Part shown: positions 42,268 through 50,744 of the stretch, piece by piece
Position numbering within the stretch: position 1 is the stretch's first letter
Layout of the letters: each line of letters opens with the position of its first letter
NCBI GenBank assembly: GCA_045629005.1
Contig: JAZQQJ010000087.1
Location: forward strand, 1 to 64,000
Length of the DNA stretch: 64,000 nucleotides
Direction of reading: 5' to 3'
DNA from: RGIG3528 sp045629005
GTDB taxonomy: Bacteria > Bacillota > Clostridia > Lachnospirales > Lachnospiraceae
Notes under the pieces: generated by a model
Seen by the model: only the letters and a program-made list of their open reading frames with translations
Told to the model about the DNA's origin: nothing
Database searches by the model: none
Made by a program: the position numbers and the translations under genes

Positions 42268-42861
42268 TTAATGAATCGATAATCGTCTGATACAATCGAA
42301 TATTGGTTTATTGATGTCTATGCCTTTATCGCTGACGCCTTCAGTCCAATCATAAATGTCTACAAATAGTAATTTACTCCATTCAGATAAAAGCACATCT
42401 ATTGATTCTGCTATTAGCAATCCGTGCAGATTGATACCGCTGTCAAAAACATCATGTTCATAAAACAGAATTTGATGTGTTCTGTCATCAAAACAAAATT
42501 TATCACCATTAGGAAAAAGAAAAACCGGAAACCAATGCCGAATATCTTCAATAACCTTATTCTGATTTTCAATAACATCTCTGTCAATTTCGCTTATTGC
42601 AAGGCAAAGCTTTTCGTGCTCATCAGTTAATTTGGGATAAGGAACAAAATGAACAAACCCTCTCATATGAGTAACCGAACTTTGCCAATATAGTTCGAAA
42701 GAGGCATATGTATTATACAGTAACTTACTGTTTTCAGTAAGTTGATGATTGAACAGGTCAAATGAATAATCATTATTCTGTAATAAATATTCACATTTTT
42801 TGACCTGAATAACATCCGATTTTTTATTTGTTGTTTCAATTAATTTCTTAAAATAATCCAT
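42268..42861 (-). CDS. SUKH (SMI1/KNR4)-type immunity protein
   Basis: Probable antidote to the adjacent Rhs-type toxin. The 197-aa protein has the pattern of SMI1/KNR4 proteins in its second half: FPVFLFPNGDKFCFDDRTHQ, ILFYEHDVFDSG, LHGLLIAESIDVLLSEW. Such proteins bind the matching toxin in the cytoplasm. The frame is intact. GGAG precedes the ATG by 11 bases and overlaps the end of the toxin gene, with six bases between stop and start, so expression would be linked. Base composition is AT-richer than the neighbours, as usual for polymorphic toxin cassettes. That it still protects against a toxin from other cells is inference. Confidence 0.7.
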   Translation of the reverse strand: MDYFKKLIETTNKKSDVIQVKKCEYLLQNNDYSFDLFNHQLTENSKLLYNTYASFELYWQSSVTHMRGFVHFVPYPKLTDEHEKLCLAISEIDRDVIENQNKVIEDIRHWFPVFLFPNGDKFCFDDRTHQILFYEHDVFDSGINLHGLLIAESIDVLLSEWSKLLFVDIYDWTEGVSDKGIDINKPIFDCIRRLSIH

Positions 42862-42867
42862 ATATTC

Positions 42868-43654
42868 TTATTCTCCATAAGGATGAATTCGTAGACCGCT
42901 AAGTCCATAATCATCCATCATTTTACCTGCAAATCGATAAATGTCTTCTGCTGTAGCATTCGGATTGTTATCAATAAAATCCATCCACATCTGGTTCCAT
43001 TTACCTTTGCCATGAATAAAATTCATATGCATACCGCCTTTTCCCCCAGATACAGTGACAGTATATAGGTCAACATCAATTCCCAAATCACTAATAAAAT
43101 CCGCGTAAGGTTTGCTTTTGCCTCTAAATGCAGGAATTATATGATGATCGTTAAGATTGTCCGCCGTTTCAAGTAATTCTAGATGTATCGCTAATAATGT
43201 CAGATTTTGCCGTGCCTTCGATTATATCATCGCCATATTTTCCCAAAGCTCCGGCTACATCATCGCCATATTTTCCCAAAGCTTCGGCAACATCATCACC
43301 ATATTTTCCAACAACTCCGGCAACATTATCGGCTTTTGAGATGAGTTTAAAACCTTTATAGCCATATTTGCCGCTTTTGCCTATAATATCACCCGCTATG
43401 GGAATCACGGAAAGCATGGAACATCCGGCTTCCACGCATTTTCCTTCATAAAAAAAATATATTCCGTTACCTGCATCGACTACATCACCTATAATGGGAA
43501 AAAAACCTATTAAGTCCAAATAGTAGTGAATGTTTTCCGATCTCTGTGCACACAGCCCGAACGGGTCGGTCATCGTTGCAGGGTTGCCTTCGGCATACGC
43601 GTAACGGTTTAATGAATTGGCATCTCGAGATTCCGATGGTACTTTCCGTACCAT
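42868..43654 (-). pseudogene. Truncated, frameshifted Rhs toxin tail (Rhs core end, PT-TG, HNH-like)
   Basis: The C-terminal end of an Rhs polymorphic toxin without its body. The upstream frame (43654-43169) carries the Rhs core ending SLNRYAYAEGNPATMTDPFGL, a PT-TG pretoxin domain (LDLIGFFPIIGDVVDAGNGI, SVIPIAGDIIGK), then repeats of KYGDDVA-E/G-AL, and stops. The other frame carries a nuclease-like toxin, LNDHHIIPAFRGKSKPYADF (43147-43088 region) to GLRIHPYGE at 42868, an HHxxP HNH-like pattern. The two frames would join with one base gained or lost near 43172-43182. No start or signal exists upstream; a hairpin repeat (43631-43659) forms the 5' border. The toxin part alone could be translated from an ATG at 43086, but that would drop the HH motif. 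Confidence 0.75.
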
Positions 43655-43845
43655 CGGAATATGGATTTCTTATATCAACGGTAATCGCCTTGGAAAATCA
43701 TACCATCCAAATTCGATAAACCTAGACAGATGGTAATTAACTCAAAAATCATACCGTTCAAATACGATAAGCTTAAATAGATGGTAATCGACCAGAAGAG
43801 CTTACCATTCGAATGATAAAAACTGGTTTGCGGGATTTTACTAGT
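43631..43845. repeat. Diverged copy of the ~52-bp dyad array, with hairpin
   Basis: Starts with a perfect hairpin: 12-base arms TTCCGATGGTAC (43631-43642) and GTACCATCGGAA (43648-43659). Then three units begin at 43678, 43730 and 43781 (spacings 52 and 51), each with (A/G)TGGTAAT or ACGGTAAT and a later TACC(A/G)TTC-type arm, and an AT-rich linker with CGATAA. It closes with the element GATAAAAACTGG...TTTTAC (43815-43841) also present at 5275 and 5959. Same period and dyad core as 6013-6302, different linkers. Confidence 0.7.
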
Positions 43846-43862
43846 CCGGGATGCGTTTGAAT

Positions 43863-43883
43863 CCGCACTGCAGCGCAGTGCGG
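43863..43883. repeat. GC-rich hairpin
   Basis: CCGCACTG (43863-43870), loop CAGCG, CAGTGCGG (43876-43883). No T-run follows on either strand. The remaining bases from 43884 to 43928 show nothing I can name. Confidence 0.6.
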
Positions 43884-43928
43884 AACTTACGGCACATAAG
43901 GTTCACGGATTACCCTTCAAGCAAAACC

Positions 43929-43958
43929 AAAACGCCACAGTTCCCGCTGTGGCGTTTT
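43929..43958 (-). terminator. Terminator of pcrA
   Basis: On the minus strand AAAACGCCACAG (43958-43947) pairs with CTGTGGCGTTTT (43940-43929), followed by GGTTTTGC. Perfect 12-bp stem, 17 bases after the pcrA stop. Confidence 0.88.
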
Positions 43959-43975
43959 GAGTTATTTTCATATTC

Positions 43976-46306
43976 TCAGATTTTCTTAAGCTTTGCAAAC
44001 GCAGATAACATTTTCTTGCGTCCGAACTCAGGAAAATCAACAGTCACTTCAAAGTCCCTTCCGCCCTTAACGATGGAAATGACTGTACCTTCGCCGAATT
44101 TGTCATGGGAAACCTTATCGCCCTCGGCGTAATCAAGCTGGCCTGCGCCTGCGCCGATGTCCTTCACGGGCTTTTTGTAGTTCATAGCAAAGGGTTCGAT
44201 GGAAAGGTCGCCTCCGTCATGTCTCTTGTAGCCGTCATCGCCGTTGCCTTTTGTATAAGCAGCCTGAGGTTTCTTATCTCTGATTTCGTCGTCCATAAAA
44301 CTTGGCCTCCTGTAATTTTTCTTAACCGGTGTACTCATATCAAGTAAGTATCTCGGAATTTCTTTCAAAAATCTTGATTGCAAGGCGAACTTCGTTTCGC
44401 CCCACTGCATTCTCTGTTCACATGACGACATGAAAAGCTCCTGCTTTGCACGCGTTATGCCAACGTAGCATAATCTTCTCTCTTCTTCTATATCGGCTTC
44501 GGGGTCGTCGGAATTAATGGACATATAGCTCGGAAACAGCCCCTCTTCCATTCCTACAAGGAAAACATAAGGAAACTCGAGTCCCTTAGCGTTATGAAGC
44601 GTCATAAGAGAAACATAATTGTCCTTGTCTTCCTCGTCCTCAGGCTCCTCGCCCGCAGCTTCTTCGGAGTTAAGTCCGCAATACTCAAGAAAACCTGTAA
44701 GACTGCCTTCGTCGCCTTCTTCCTCTTCATAACGGGAAGCGTAGGTTATAAGTGCTTCAATGTTAGCCCTTCGTTCCTCTGCCTTTTCAGGCTCATCTTC
44801 TTCGATATATTCAAGGTATTCCGTTTCTTCAAGAATAATATTGATAAGCTTTTTTATTGAAACGTTATTGTTGTCTACTTCATATCTGAAGCCCTGTATA
44901 AGAGCAAGAAAAGGCTCAACCTTTGCTCTTGCGCGTTCAGCCCCCGGAATCTGTCCGGTACGCTCAAGTGCCTCAAAAAATGAGAAGCCGCCGTCATGTG
45001 CATAATCCTGTATTCTGTCAACGGTAGTAAGACCGATGCCACGTCTCGGAACATTTAGAATACGAATTACCGCAAGGTCATCCTGTGCATTGTCAACAGT
45101 TTTCAGGTATGCAAGGATATCCTTTATTTCTCTTCGTTGGAAGAAGGAAAGTGCGCCGATGGTTTTTGCTTTAACACCCTTTGCTCTCATTGCCTTTTCA
45201 AATGAAAGAGACTGGGCGTTTGTTCTGTACAGAACAGCAAAATCACGGGGTTCAAGCCCCTTTAGTTCAATTAAGTCCTTAATCCTGTAAGAAACGGCAT
45301 CCGCTTCTTCAAGATCCGTCTCATATTTTGCGTAGTGAACGCAACTTCCCTCGGGATTTGCAGTCCAGAGAGTTTTGTCTTTTCTCTCGGTATTGTTGTG
45401 AATTACTGCATTCGCAACCGCGAGGATATTCTGTGAAGAACGATAGTTCTGCTCAAGCTTAATAACGGTAGTGTCAGGAAATTCCTTTTCGAAGTTCAGG
45501 ATGTTGTAAATGTTGGCACCTCTGAATTTGTAAATAGACTGGTCGTCGTCACCTACAACACAGAGATTTCTTTCTATCTCACCATCCTCATTTTCATGCT
45601 TTGAAAGCATGCTTATAAGGCGGAACTGGGCAGTATTTGTATCCTGATATTCATCAACAAGGATAAAGCGGAAACGGTTTCTGTAGTACTCAAGCACACG
45701 TGGCTCTTTAACGAACATCTCGATGGTCTTGCATATAAGGTCGTCAAAGTCCATTGCATTGCAGTTCTTAAGGCGTTTCTGGTACTCTGCGTAAACGTCG
45801 GCAACCTTTCTGTCCGTATAGTCAACAGCATTCCTCGCAAACTCCTCGGGGGTAATCAGCTCATCCTTTGCGTGGGAGATGCGTGTCATGAACGCCTTTT
45901 CTTTGATTTGCTTTGAATCTATGTTAAGTTCCTTCATGATGCTCTTAATGAGACTCTTCTGGTCATCCGCATCATAAATGGTGAAGTTTCTGTCGTAACC
46001 GATGTATTCGCAGAACCGGCGAAGCATCCTTACACAAGTGGAATGAAACGTTGAAACCCAAATGTTATCACTCTCGTCGCCAACCGTCTTAGCAACACGT
46101 TCTTTCATTTCACGTGCTGCTTTATTTGTAAATGTAATTGCCAGTATTTCATAAGGCCTTGCATAGCCTTCTTTTATAAGATGTGCTATTCTGTGCGTCA
46201 GCACCCTCGTTTTTCCTGAGCCTGCGCCTGCAAGAATAAGCAGCGGCCCGTACGTATGTTTTACAGCCCGAAGCTGTTCCGGATTTAAATTATCATATAT
46301 AGACAT
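43976..46306 (-). CDS. pcrA: ATP-dependent DNA helicase, UvrD/PcrA family
   Basis: 3'-5' superfamily 1 helicase in nucleotide excision repair and removal of RecA or stalled polymerase. Seen: LNPEQLRAVKH (Q-motif), Walker A GAGSGKTRVLTHRI near 31, DYQDTN in LVDEYQDTNTAQF, GDDDQSIYKFRGA, LEQNYRSSQNIL, LMTLHNAKGLEF and VGITRAKQELF. The C-terminal ~45 residues (VSHDKFGEGTVISIV...FGRKKML) are the Tudor-like tail that binds RNA polymerase in PcrA. The ATG at 46306 fits other PcrA proteins; its binding site (GGGAT) is poor. 776 aa. Confidence 0.95.
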   Translation of the reverse strand: MSIYDNLNPEQLRAVKHTYGPLLILAGAGSGKTRVLTHRIAHLIKEGYARPYEILAITFTNKAAREMKERVAKTVGDESDNIWVSTFHSTCVRMLRRFCEYIGYDRNFTIYDADDQKSLIKSIMKELNIDSKQIKEKAFMTRISHAKDELITPEEFARNAVDYTDRKVADVYAEYQKRLKNCNAMDFDDLICKTIEMFVKEPRVLEYYRNRFRFILVDEYQDTNTAQFRLISMLSKHENEDGEIERNLCVVGDDDQSIYKFRGANIYNILNFEKEFPDTTVIKLEQNYRSSQNILAVANAVIHNNTERKDKTLWTANPEGSCVHYAKYETDLEEADAVSYRIKDLIELKGLEPRDFAVLYRTNAQSLSFEKAMRAKGVKAKTIGALSFFQRREIKDILAYLKTVDNAQDDLAVIRILNVPRRGIGLTTVDRIQDYAHDGGFSFFEALERTGQIPGAERARAKVEPFLALIQGFRYEVDNNNVSIKKLINIILEETEYLEYIEEDEPEKAEERRANIEALITYASRYEEEEGDEGSLTGFLEYCGLNSEEAAGEEPEDEEDKDNYVSLMTLHNAKGLEFPYVFLVGMEEGLFPSYMSINSDDPEADIEEERRLCYVGITRAKQELFMSSCEQRMQWGETKFALQSRFLKEIPRYLLDMSTPVKKNYRRPSFMDDEIRDKKPQAAYTKGNGDDGYKRHDGGDLSIEPFAMNYKKPVKDIGAGAGQLDYAEGDKVSHDKFGEGTVISIVKGGRDFEVTVDFPEFGRKKMLSAFAKLKKI

Positions 46307-46349
46307 GGGATTATCCCGCTTTCGTGCGAAAATAAAGATATACAAAAAT

Positions 46350-46381
46350 ATGCTGACTGTCATATTTCAGGCAGTCAGCAT
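46350..46381 (-). terminator. Terminator after the small membrane protein gene
   Basis: ATGCTGACTG (46350-46359) pairs with CAGTCAGCAT (46372-46381). On the minus strand the stem is followed by ATTTTTG. It separates the 46398-57073 run from pcrA. Confidence 0.8.
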
Positions 46382-46397
46382 CAAAATCTACTAAAAG

Positions 46398-46649
46398 TTA
46401 TTCGACGATGCTGTCGTCCTCAAAATCCTCGTCAAAGTCATCAAAATCATCGTAATCGTCCGGTGTAAGGAAACGATATACAAGATAAGCTATACCTGCG
46501 ATGGCAGCAACTCCGCCAATTACCGCAAGCACAATAATAAAGGGATTAACCTTCTTTTTTTCTTCAATCTCAACATTTCTGCCAAGGAGTTCAGCAAGCT
46601 TTTTATTGCTGTTGATAAGCTCATCAAGCTTCTTAAAATTCCAGTTCAT
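46398..46649 (-). CDS. Small membrane protein with acidic tail, function unknown
   Basis: 83 aa: a charged N-terminal helix (NWNFKKLDELINSNKKLAEL), one transmembrane segment (about 36-60) and a very acidic C-terminus (PDDYDDFDDFDEDFEDD). No family is recognised with certainty, although short proteins of this design are common in Lachnospiraceae. The tail could bind cations or a basic partner; this is speculation. Last gene before a terminator. Confidence 0.7.
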   Translation of the reverse strand: MNWNFKKLDELINSNKKLAELLGRNVEIEEKKKVNPFIIVLAVIGGVAAIAGIAYLVYRFLTPDDYDDFDDFDEDFEDDSIVE

Positions 46650-46697
46650 AATAATCTCCCTTCTACGACTTCTTATGGGAAAACTATATATTTTTTG

Positions 46698-47867
46698 CTA
46701 CTTTGTGTCAATTAAAACTTTTGAAACTTTTTGGCGGTTTTTCTTTCGTTCTGCGGCTTTAGTCTCAACCTCACGCTTCCATGATTCTCCGCCTTCTTTG
46801 AGAAACTCCTGGATAATTTTCTGGAGGAACTGTTTTGTCTCTTTCGGAAGTCCGGTCATGCTTTTTACAAGGTTCATTGCATAGCCGAAAACATCCTCGT
46901 TGATTTCGACAAGCGTTTTTGAACTGGATGACATCAGTACTTCAAAAAGTGCATTAACAAACACTTCTCTCTCCACGTCATCAAGACCCGAAACCCAGTT
47001 TTTAATAGTCTCCGCAAGAAGTCTGCTTGAATCCTTAAGTGCCTCCACTCTTACAAATGCAGGACCAAAAACCTGCCACGTAGTAAGGTCATGCTGCATA
47101 AGAAGCTTTCCGCTGCTGGAAACCACTATATAATTTTCATCGTGATTCAGAAGCATTCCGACGAGCGACTGCTCCGGTACGAAGGTGTATGTCTTTGCAA
47201 AAACCTCGTTCACAGCATTTCCGAGATCTGTCATTTCTCCGAAACCGGGCCCGTCAAAATTATAAATTGCCTTAACACGGTTTCTTATCCTTTTAGAAGC
47301 TTTAAGTACGGAATAAATTGCAAGATTGCCGCCCTTGGAATGACCGCAGACGTAAATGTCACCTTTAACATTCGCAGCTGCTCTTTCCAGATATTCGACA
47401 GCACGTGTCTGTGCAGGAACCTCACCGGTAAAAGACATATTAAAGTCCTCTTTCCAGCCTATAAGAGTATCATCGGTGCCTCTGAATGTGACTACTGCAG
47501 AATTATCGTCTGTAAGAAACGTAACCGCTGCGAACTGTATTTCATCCTCAATACTTGTATGCCCTTCAAAGCCAACAACCTTAAGCGTACCAAAGCGTTT
47601 GGACATTCCAAGCTCTTTGAGCGTAAGCATTGAAGTTTTTGTAAAGGACGTAGAAGTTTCGAGAATCTCTTCAAGGTCATGCGACATAAGGAATTCATGA
47701 CCTATTTCGTTAACTGTGGCCGAATTTTTATCAAACTCTCTTGTAACATAGTCATCAAGCGGTGCATAAATCATCCATGATAAAATGGCAAAATCCACCT
47801 CATTCAGAGGAACATTTTTCACATCTAAATCGCCTCGCCAGTCAATATACTCGAAAAAGTTTGCCAT
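46698..47867 (-). CDS. DUF2974 (Mbeg1-like) alpha/beta-hydrolase
   Basis: A lipase-like hydrolase fold of the DUF2974 family. The nucleophile elbow is GHSKGG (near residue 175), with VTFRGTDDTLIGWKEDFNM as the preceding strand and oxyanion loop, and YNFDGPGF after. No signal peptide, so cytoplasmic. Family members are annotated as Mbeg1-like and their substrate is unknown. The C-terminal 70 residues are charged and helical. ATG at 47867 has AGGTGG upstream; the TTG four codons earlier would include it. It lies 27 bases after htrA in the same direction. Confidence 0.83.
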   Translation of the reverse strand: MANFFEYIDWRGDLDVKNVPLNEVDFAILSWMIYAPLDDYVTREFDKNSATVNEIGHEFLMSHDLEEILETSTSFTKTSMLTLKELGMSKRFGTLKVVGFEGHTSIEDEIQFAAVTFLTDDNSAVVTFRGTDDTLIGWKEDFNMSFTGEVPAQTRAVEYLERAAANVKGDIYVCGHSKGGNLAIYSVLKASKRIRNRVKAIYNFDGPGFGEMTDLGNAVNEVFAKTYTFVPEQSLVGMLLNHDENYIVVSSSGKLLMQHDLTTWQVFGPAFVRVEALKDSSRLLAETIKNWVSGLDDVEREVFVNALFEVLMSSSSKTLVEINEDVFGYAMNLVKSMTGLPKETKQFLQKIIQEFLKEGGESWKREVETKAAERKKNRQKVSKVLIDTK

Positions 47868-47894
47868 ATTCCACCTCAAAACGTTCTATTCATT

Positions 47895-49049
47895 TCACTT
47901 TTTACCAAAAGTTATGTCAATAACGCGTTCGGAATAAACACCAAGTTCAAGTACCATAACGGTAACAGTGCCCTGACTTCCGCCTCTTGTGTAGGAAAGA
48001 ACATTTTCAAATTCTTCCTGAGTGGAGGTCTTACTTCCGTTAATGCGTGTAATAATGTATCCCGGTTTAAGCCCCGCTTTTTCAGCGTTTGAGCCTTCTT
48101 TGACTTCTTTAATGTAGATGCCCTGAGGCATGTTAAGAGCTTCGGCATACTCTGCCGAAATCTCCTGTCCTACAATGCCGATGCTTGCCTGTTCAGACTC
48201 CTTAAGTACTTCTCTCTGAATGAGATTCTCAATAACCGGAATCGCTGTAGAAATAGGAATTGCATAGCACATACCCTCTACGGAGGTATCGGAGAGCTTG
48301 GCGTTATTAATGCCAATGACCTCACCACGCGCATTCAGGAGTGCTCCACCGCTGTTTCCGGGATTGATGGCAGCATCAGTCTGAATCAGAAGGAGCTTAT
48401 GCCCTTCAATCTCCACCTCACGATTTACGGCACTGATGTAGCCTACCGTCGTGGACTGTCCATAACCAAGGGCATTTCCGATTGCAACTACCATTTCTCC
48501 GACATCAATGCTGTCGGAATCGCCAAGTGTGGCAATACGTATTGCTGCAAAAGTATCAACCTTAATGTCAGAGAAGCTGACGGAAATAACCGCAAGATCC
48601 TCATCAGGCTCAACTGCTTTAACGCTTGCCTTGCTTTCAGAGCCATCATTAAACACAACGCTTACCTGCTTTGCGCCCTCAACAACATGGTTATTTGTCG
48701 CAATGAGAAGCTCATCGGGGTTACATGCCACAATGATTCCCGAAGCGTTGCTCTGATATTCTTCTTCGTATTTACGTCCAAAGAAGTCCTGGTAAACCTC
48801 TGAAGATGTAACATTTACCGCAACAACCGCAGGCATGAATCTTTCGGATATATCCGAAAAATCGCCTCTTGAGGAAACTGCCGCAAGCGTAGGTGTGGGA
48901 GCTTCCGGTAATTCCGGTGCCTGAGTTGTAACAGGCGGTTCTTCGGAAGAGTCAGGACCTTTGGCAACTATTTTAAACGCAACCAAAACACCTGCAAGAA
49001 GCATTCCCACAAGTGTTCCGATTAAAATCACTTTAACTACTGTTTTCAT
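47895..49049 (-). CDS. HtrA/DegP-type trypsin-like serine protease with PDZ domain
   Basis: Membrane-anchored quality-control protease facing the cell surface. N-terminal transmembrane helix (about 7-28), a Pro/Thr-rich linker, the S1C protease with His in ATNNHVVEGA, Asp in DEDLAVI and Ser in NPGNSGGALLN, then one PDZ domain (about 285-375; IYIKEVKEGSNAEKAGLKPGYIITRING). 384 aa. In Firmicutes such proteases answer envelope stress, often under a two-component system; nothing here shows which. The upstream 102 bases to folC probably hold a promoter. Confidence 0.93.
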   Translation of the reverse strand: MKTVVKVILIGTLVGMLLAGVLVAFKIVAKGPDSSEEPPVTTQAPELPEAPTPTLAAVSSRGDFSDISERFMPAVVAVNVTSSEVYQDFFGRKYEEEYQSNASGIIVACNPDELLIATNNHVVEGAKQVSVVFNDGSESKASVKAVEPDEDLAVISVSFSDIKVDTFAAIRIATLGDSDSIDVGEMVVAIGNALGYGQSTTVGYISAVNREVEIEGHKLLLIQTDAAINPGNSGGALLNARGEVIGINNAKLSDTSVEGMCYAIPISTAIPVIENLIQREVLKESEQASIGIVGQEISAEYAEALNMPQGIYIKEVKEGSNAEKAGLKPGYIITRINGSKTSTQEEFENVLSYTRGGSQGTVTVMVLELGVYSERVIDITFGKK

Positions 49050-49151
49050 TGAATCATCTCCGAATTATGGATTTATTTCAATGTATACGAAAAGTGTGGC
49101 AAAAATGTGTTTTATAGTACTATTCTTGCGAGATGCTTAAGAGCACACAAA

Positions 49152-50732
49152 TTACTTTTCGCTGTCCGCACACACCTTCATAATTGTCTTCCAAAGCTCT
49201 TCAATTCTGTCTTCGTTTCTTTCATCGCAGGCAAGTTTACGAATAGCCTTTATTTTCTCCGCTTCACGCTTCGAATCTATTACGGGAAGGTGGTTTTTCT
49301 TTTTCACCTCACCGATTTTCTTTGCAATATCGATTCTCTTCTCAAAGAGACTGACAAGCTCCTTATCCACTTCATCAATCTTCATACGAAGTTCCGCCAT
49401 GGGAAGATCCTTAAGGAAATAGTTACGGACCTCACCCGACATATACAAAGAGCCGAGGCAGAGAACGATGCTGTCCTCGGAAGCATGTGAAAGAGCACGC
49501 TGTATTCCGCTCACAACCTTACCGCCGTTAATAACACCAATACCCTTGGGTTCGCAGATTTCCTTTACTTCGTTGTAAAGATCCTCTGCCTTCATGGCAC
49601 GATAATACTCAGGCTGAACAGAAACTATTTCCGTAGCTATTTCGGAAAGAATCTCTATTATGTTTCTGTGGTCCTTGTCCGCCATAACGCCAAAAACGCA
49701 AATAACATCCTTTACAAGCGTTCCCGACTCTTCGATGGCATTCTTTACCGCATCGACCGTAGCACGCATGCCCTGAGGGTTATGTGAGCCGTCAACAAAC
49801 ACTGCGGGCTTATTGTGAATTCTTTCAAGTCTTGCAATCCAGACGGTTTTGCGCAAGCCTTCACAGACTGCCTTTTCAGGAATATTAAAACCTTTTTTCT
49901 TAAGTATTCCGATTATTTCAAGCGTAAGTGCCGCATTCTTCTGCTGATACATTCCAATCATCGGAAGTTCAAGTGCGGAATACTCCTTATAAGAGAATAC
50001 CTGACCGTAAAGGTCGGATTTTATTGTGTGAAGCTCGAAAAAATCAGGCATTGTAAGCTTACAGCCCATTTCCTCCGAACGCTTTGAAATCTCACCGAGT
50101 GCTTCATCGTTTTCACCGTAAAACACAACATCGGAGCCCGTTTTTATTATACCGGATTTTGTCCTTGCAATCTCAGCAATTGTATTGCCAAGAATTTTTG
50201 TGTGGTCAAGTCCGATATTTACAAGAACAGCGGCAAGCGGTGCAGGAATGACGTTTGTTGCATCATATTCACCGCCCATTCCGACTTCAAGCACCACAAC
50301 ATCGCATTTATGTTTTTTAAAGAACAAAAATCCGATTGCCGTAACAGCTTCAAACTCTGAAACACGTCTTGTCATTTTATCGATGGCTTCCTTAACCTGT
50401 GTGGTAAGTTCTGCCAGTTCACTGTCTTCTATTTCAACAAATCCCTGAAGGCAGTCACTTCGTCCGTCATCCGAGCTTATCATGATACGCTCGTTAAAAC
50501 GCATGATGAACGGTGACGTAAAAAGCCCGACTTTATAACCGCTTTCGCGAAGTATTCCCGCAGTCATGGCAGATGTAGAACCTTTGCCGTTTGTACCGCC
50601 GATATGAACGTATTTGAGTTCCTTCTCGGGGTTACCGAGGAGTGCAAGAAGTTCTTTAGTGCTGTCCAGGCCAAGGTCCGGATTCATCCAGCAAAGACTG
50701 TGTATATATTCAAGTGCTTCAGTAATGTTCAT
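49152..50732 (-). CDS. folC: Folylpolyglutamate synthase fused to chorismate mutase (FolC-AroQ)
   Basis: Residues 1 to about 440 are a Mur-ligase-like folylpolyglutamate synthase: HIGGTNGKGSTSAM (P-loop, near 43), GLFTSPFIMRFNERI, VLEVGMGGEYDATN and DGSHNPQGM. From 445 to 526 a type II (AroQ) chorismate mutase domain follows in frame. Its Arg449, Arg466, Lys477, Asp486, Arg489 and Glu490 have the same spacing as Arg11, Arg28, Lys39, Asp48, Arg51 and Glu52 of the E. coli mutase. The residue matching Gln88 would be the last one, a Lys. GAGG precedes the ATG. It thus joins folate glutamylation with the first step to Phe and Tyr. No other aromatic or folate gene is adjacent. Confidence 0.88.
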   Translation of the reverse strand: MNITEALEYIHSLCWMNPDLGLDSTKELLALLGNPEKELKYVHIGGTNGKGSTSAMTAGILRESGYKVGLFTSPFIMRFNERIMISSDDGRSDCLQGFVEIEDSELAELTTQVKEAIDKMTRRVSEFEAVTAIGFLFFKKHKCDVVVLEVGMGGEYDATNVIPAPLAAVLVNIGLDHTKILGNTIAEIARTKSGIIKTGSDVVFYGENDEALGEISKRSEEMGCKLTMPDFFELHTIKSDLYGQVFSYKEYSALELPMIGMYQQKNAALTLEIIGILKKKGFNIPEKAVCEGLRKTVWIARLERIHNKPAVFVDGSHNPQGMRATVDAVKNAIEESGTLVKDVICVFGVMADKDHRNIIEILSEIATEIVSVQPEYYRAMKAEDLYNEVKEICEPKGIGVINGGKVVSGIQRALSHASEDSIVLCLGSLYMSGEVRNYFLKDLPMAELRMKIDEVDKELVSLFEKRIDIAKKIGEVKKKNHLPVIDSKREAEKIKAIRKLACDERNEDRIEELWKTIMKVCADSEK

Positions 50733-50744
50733 TGTGCGCCTCTG

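Noticed and set aside
42868..43086. Independent small gene starting at the ATG at 43086
   Set aside because: Reading upstream in the same frame gives HHIIPAFRGK and matching toxin sequence, so this is the tail of a frameshifted gene and not a separate one.
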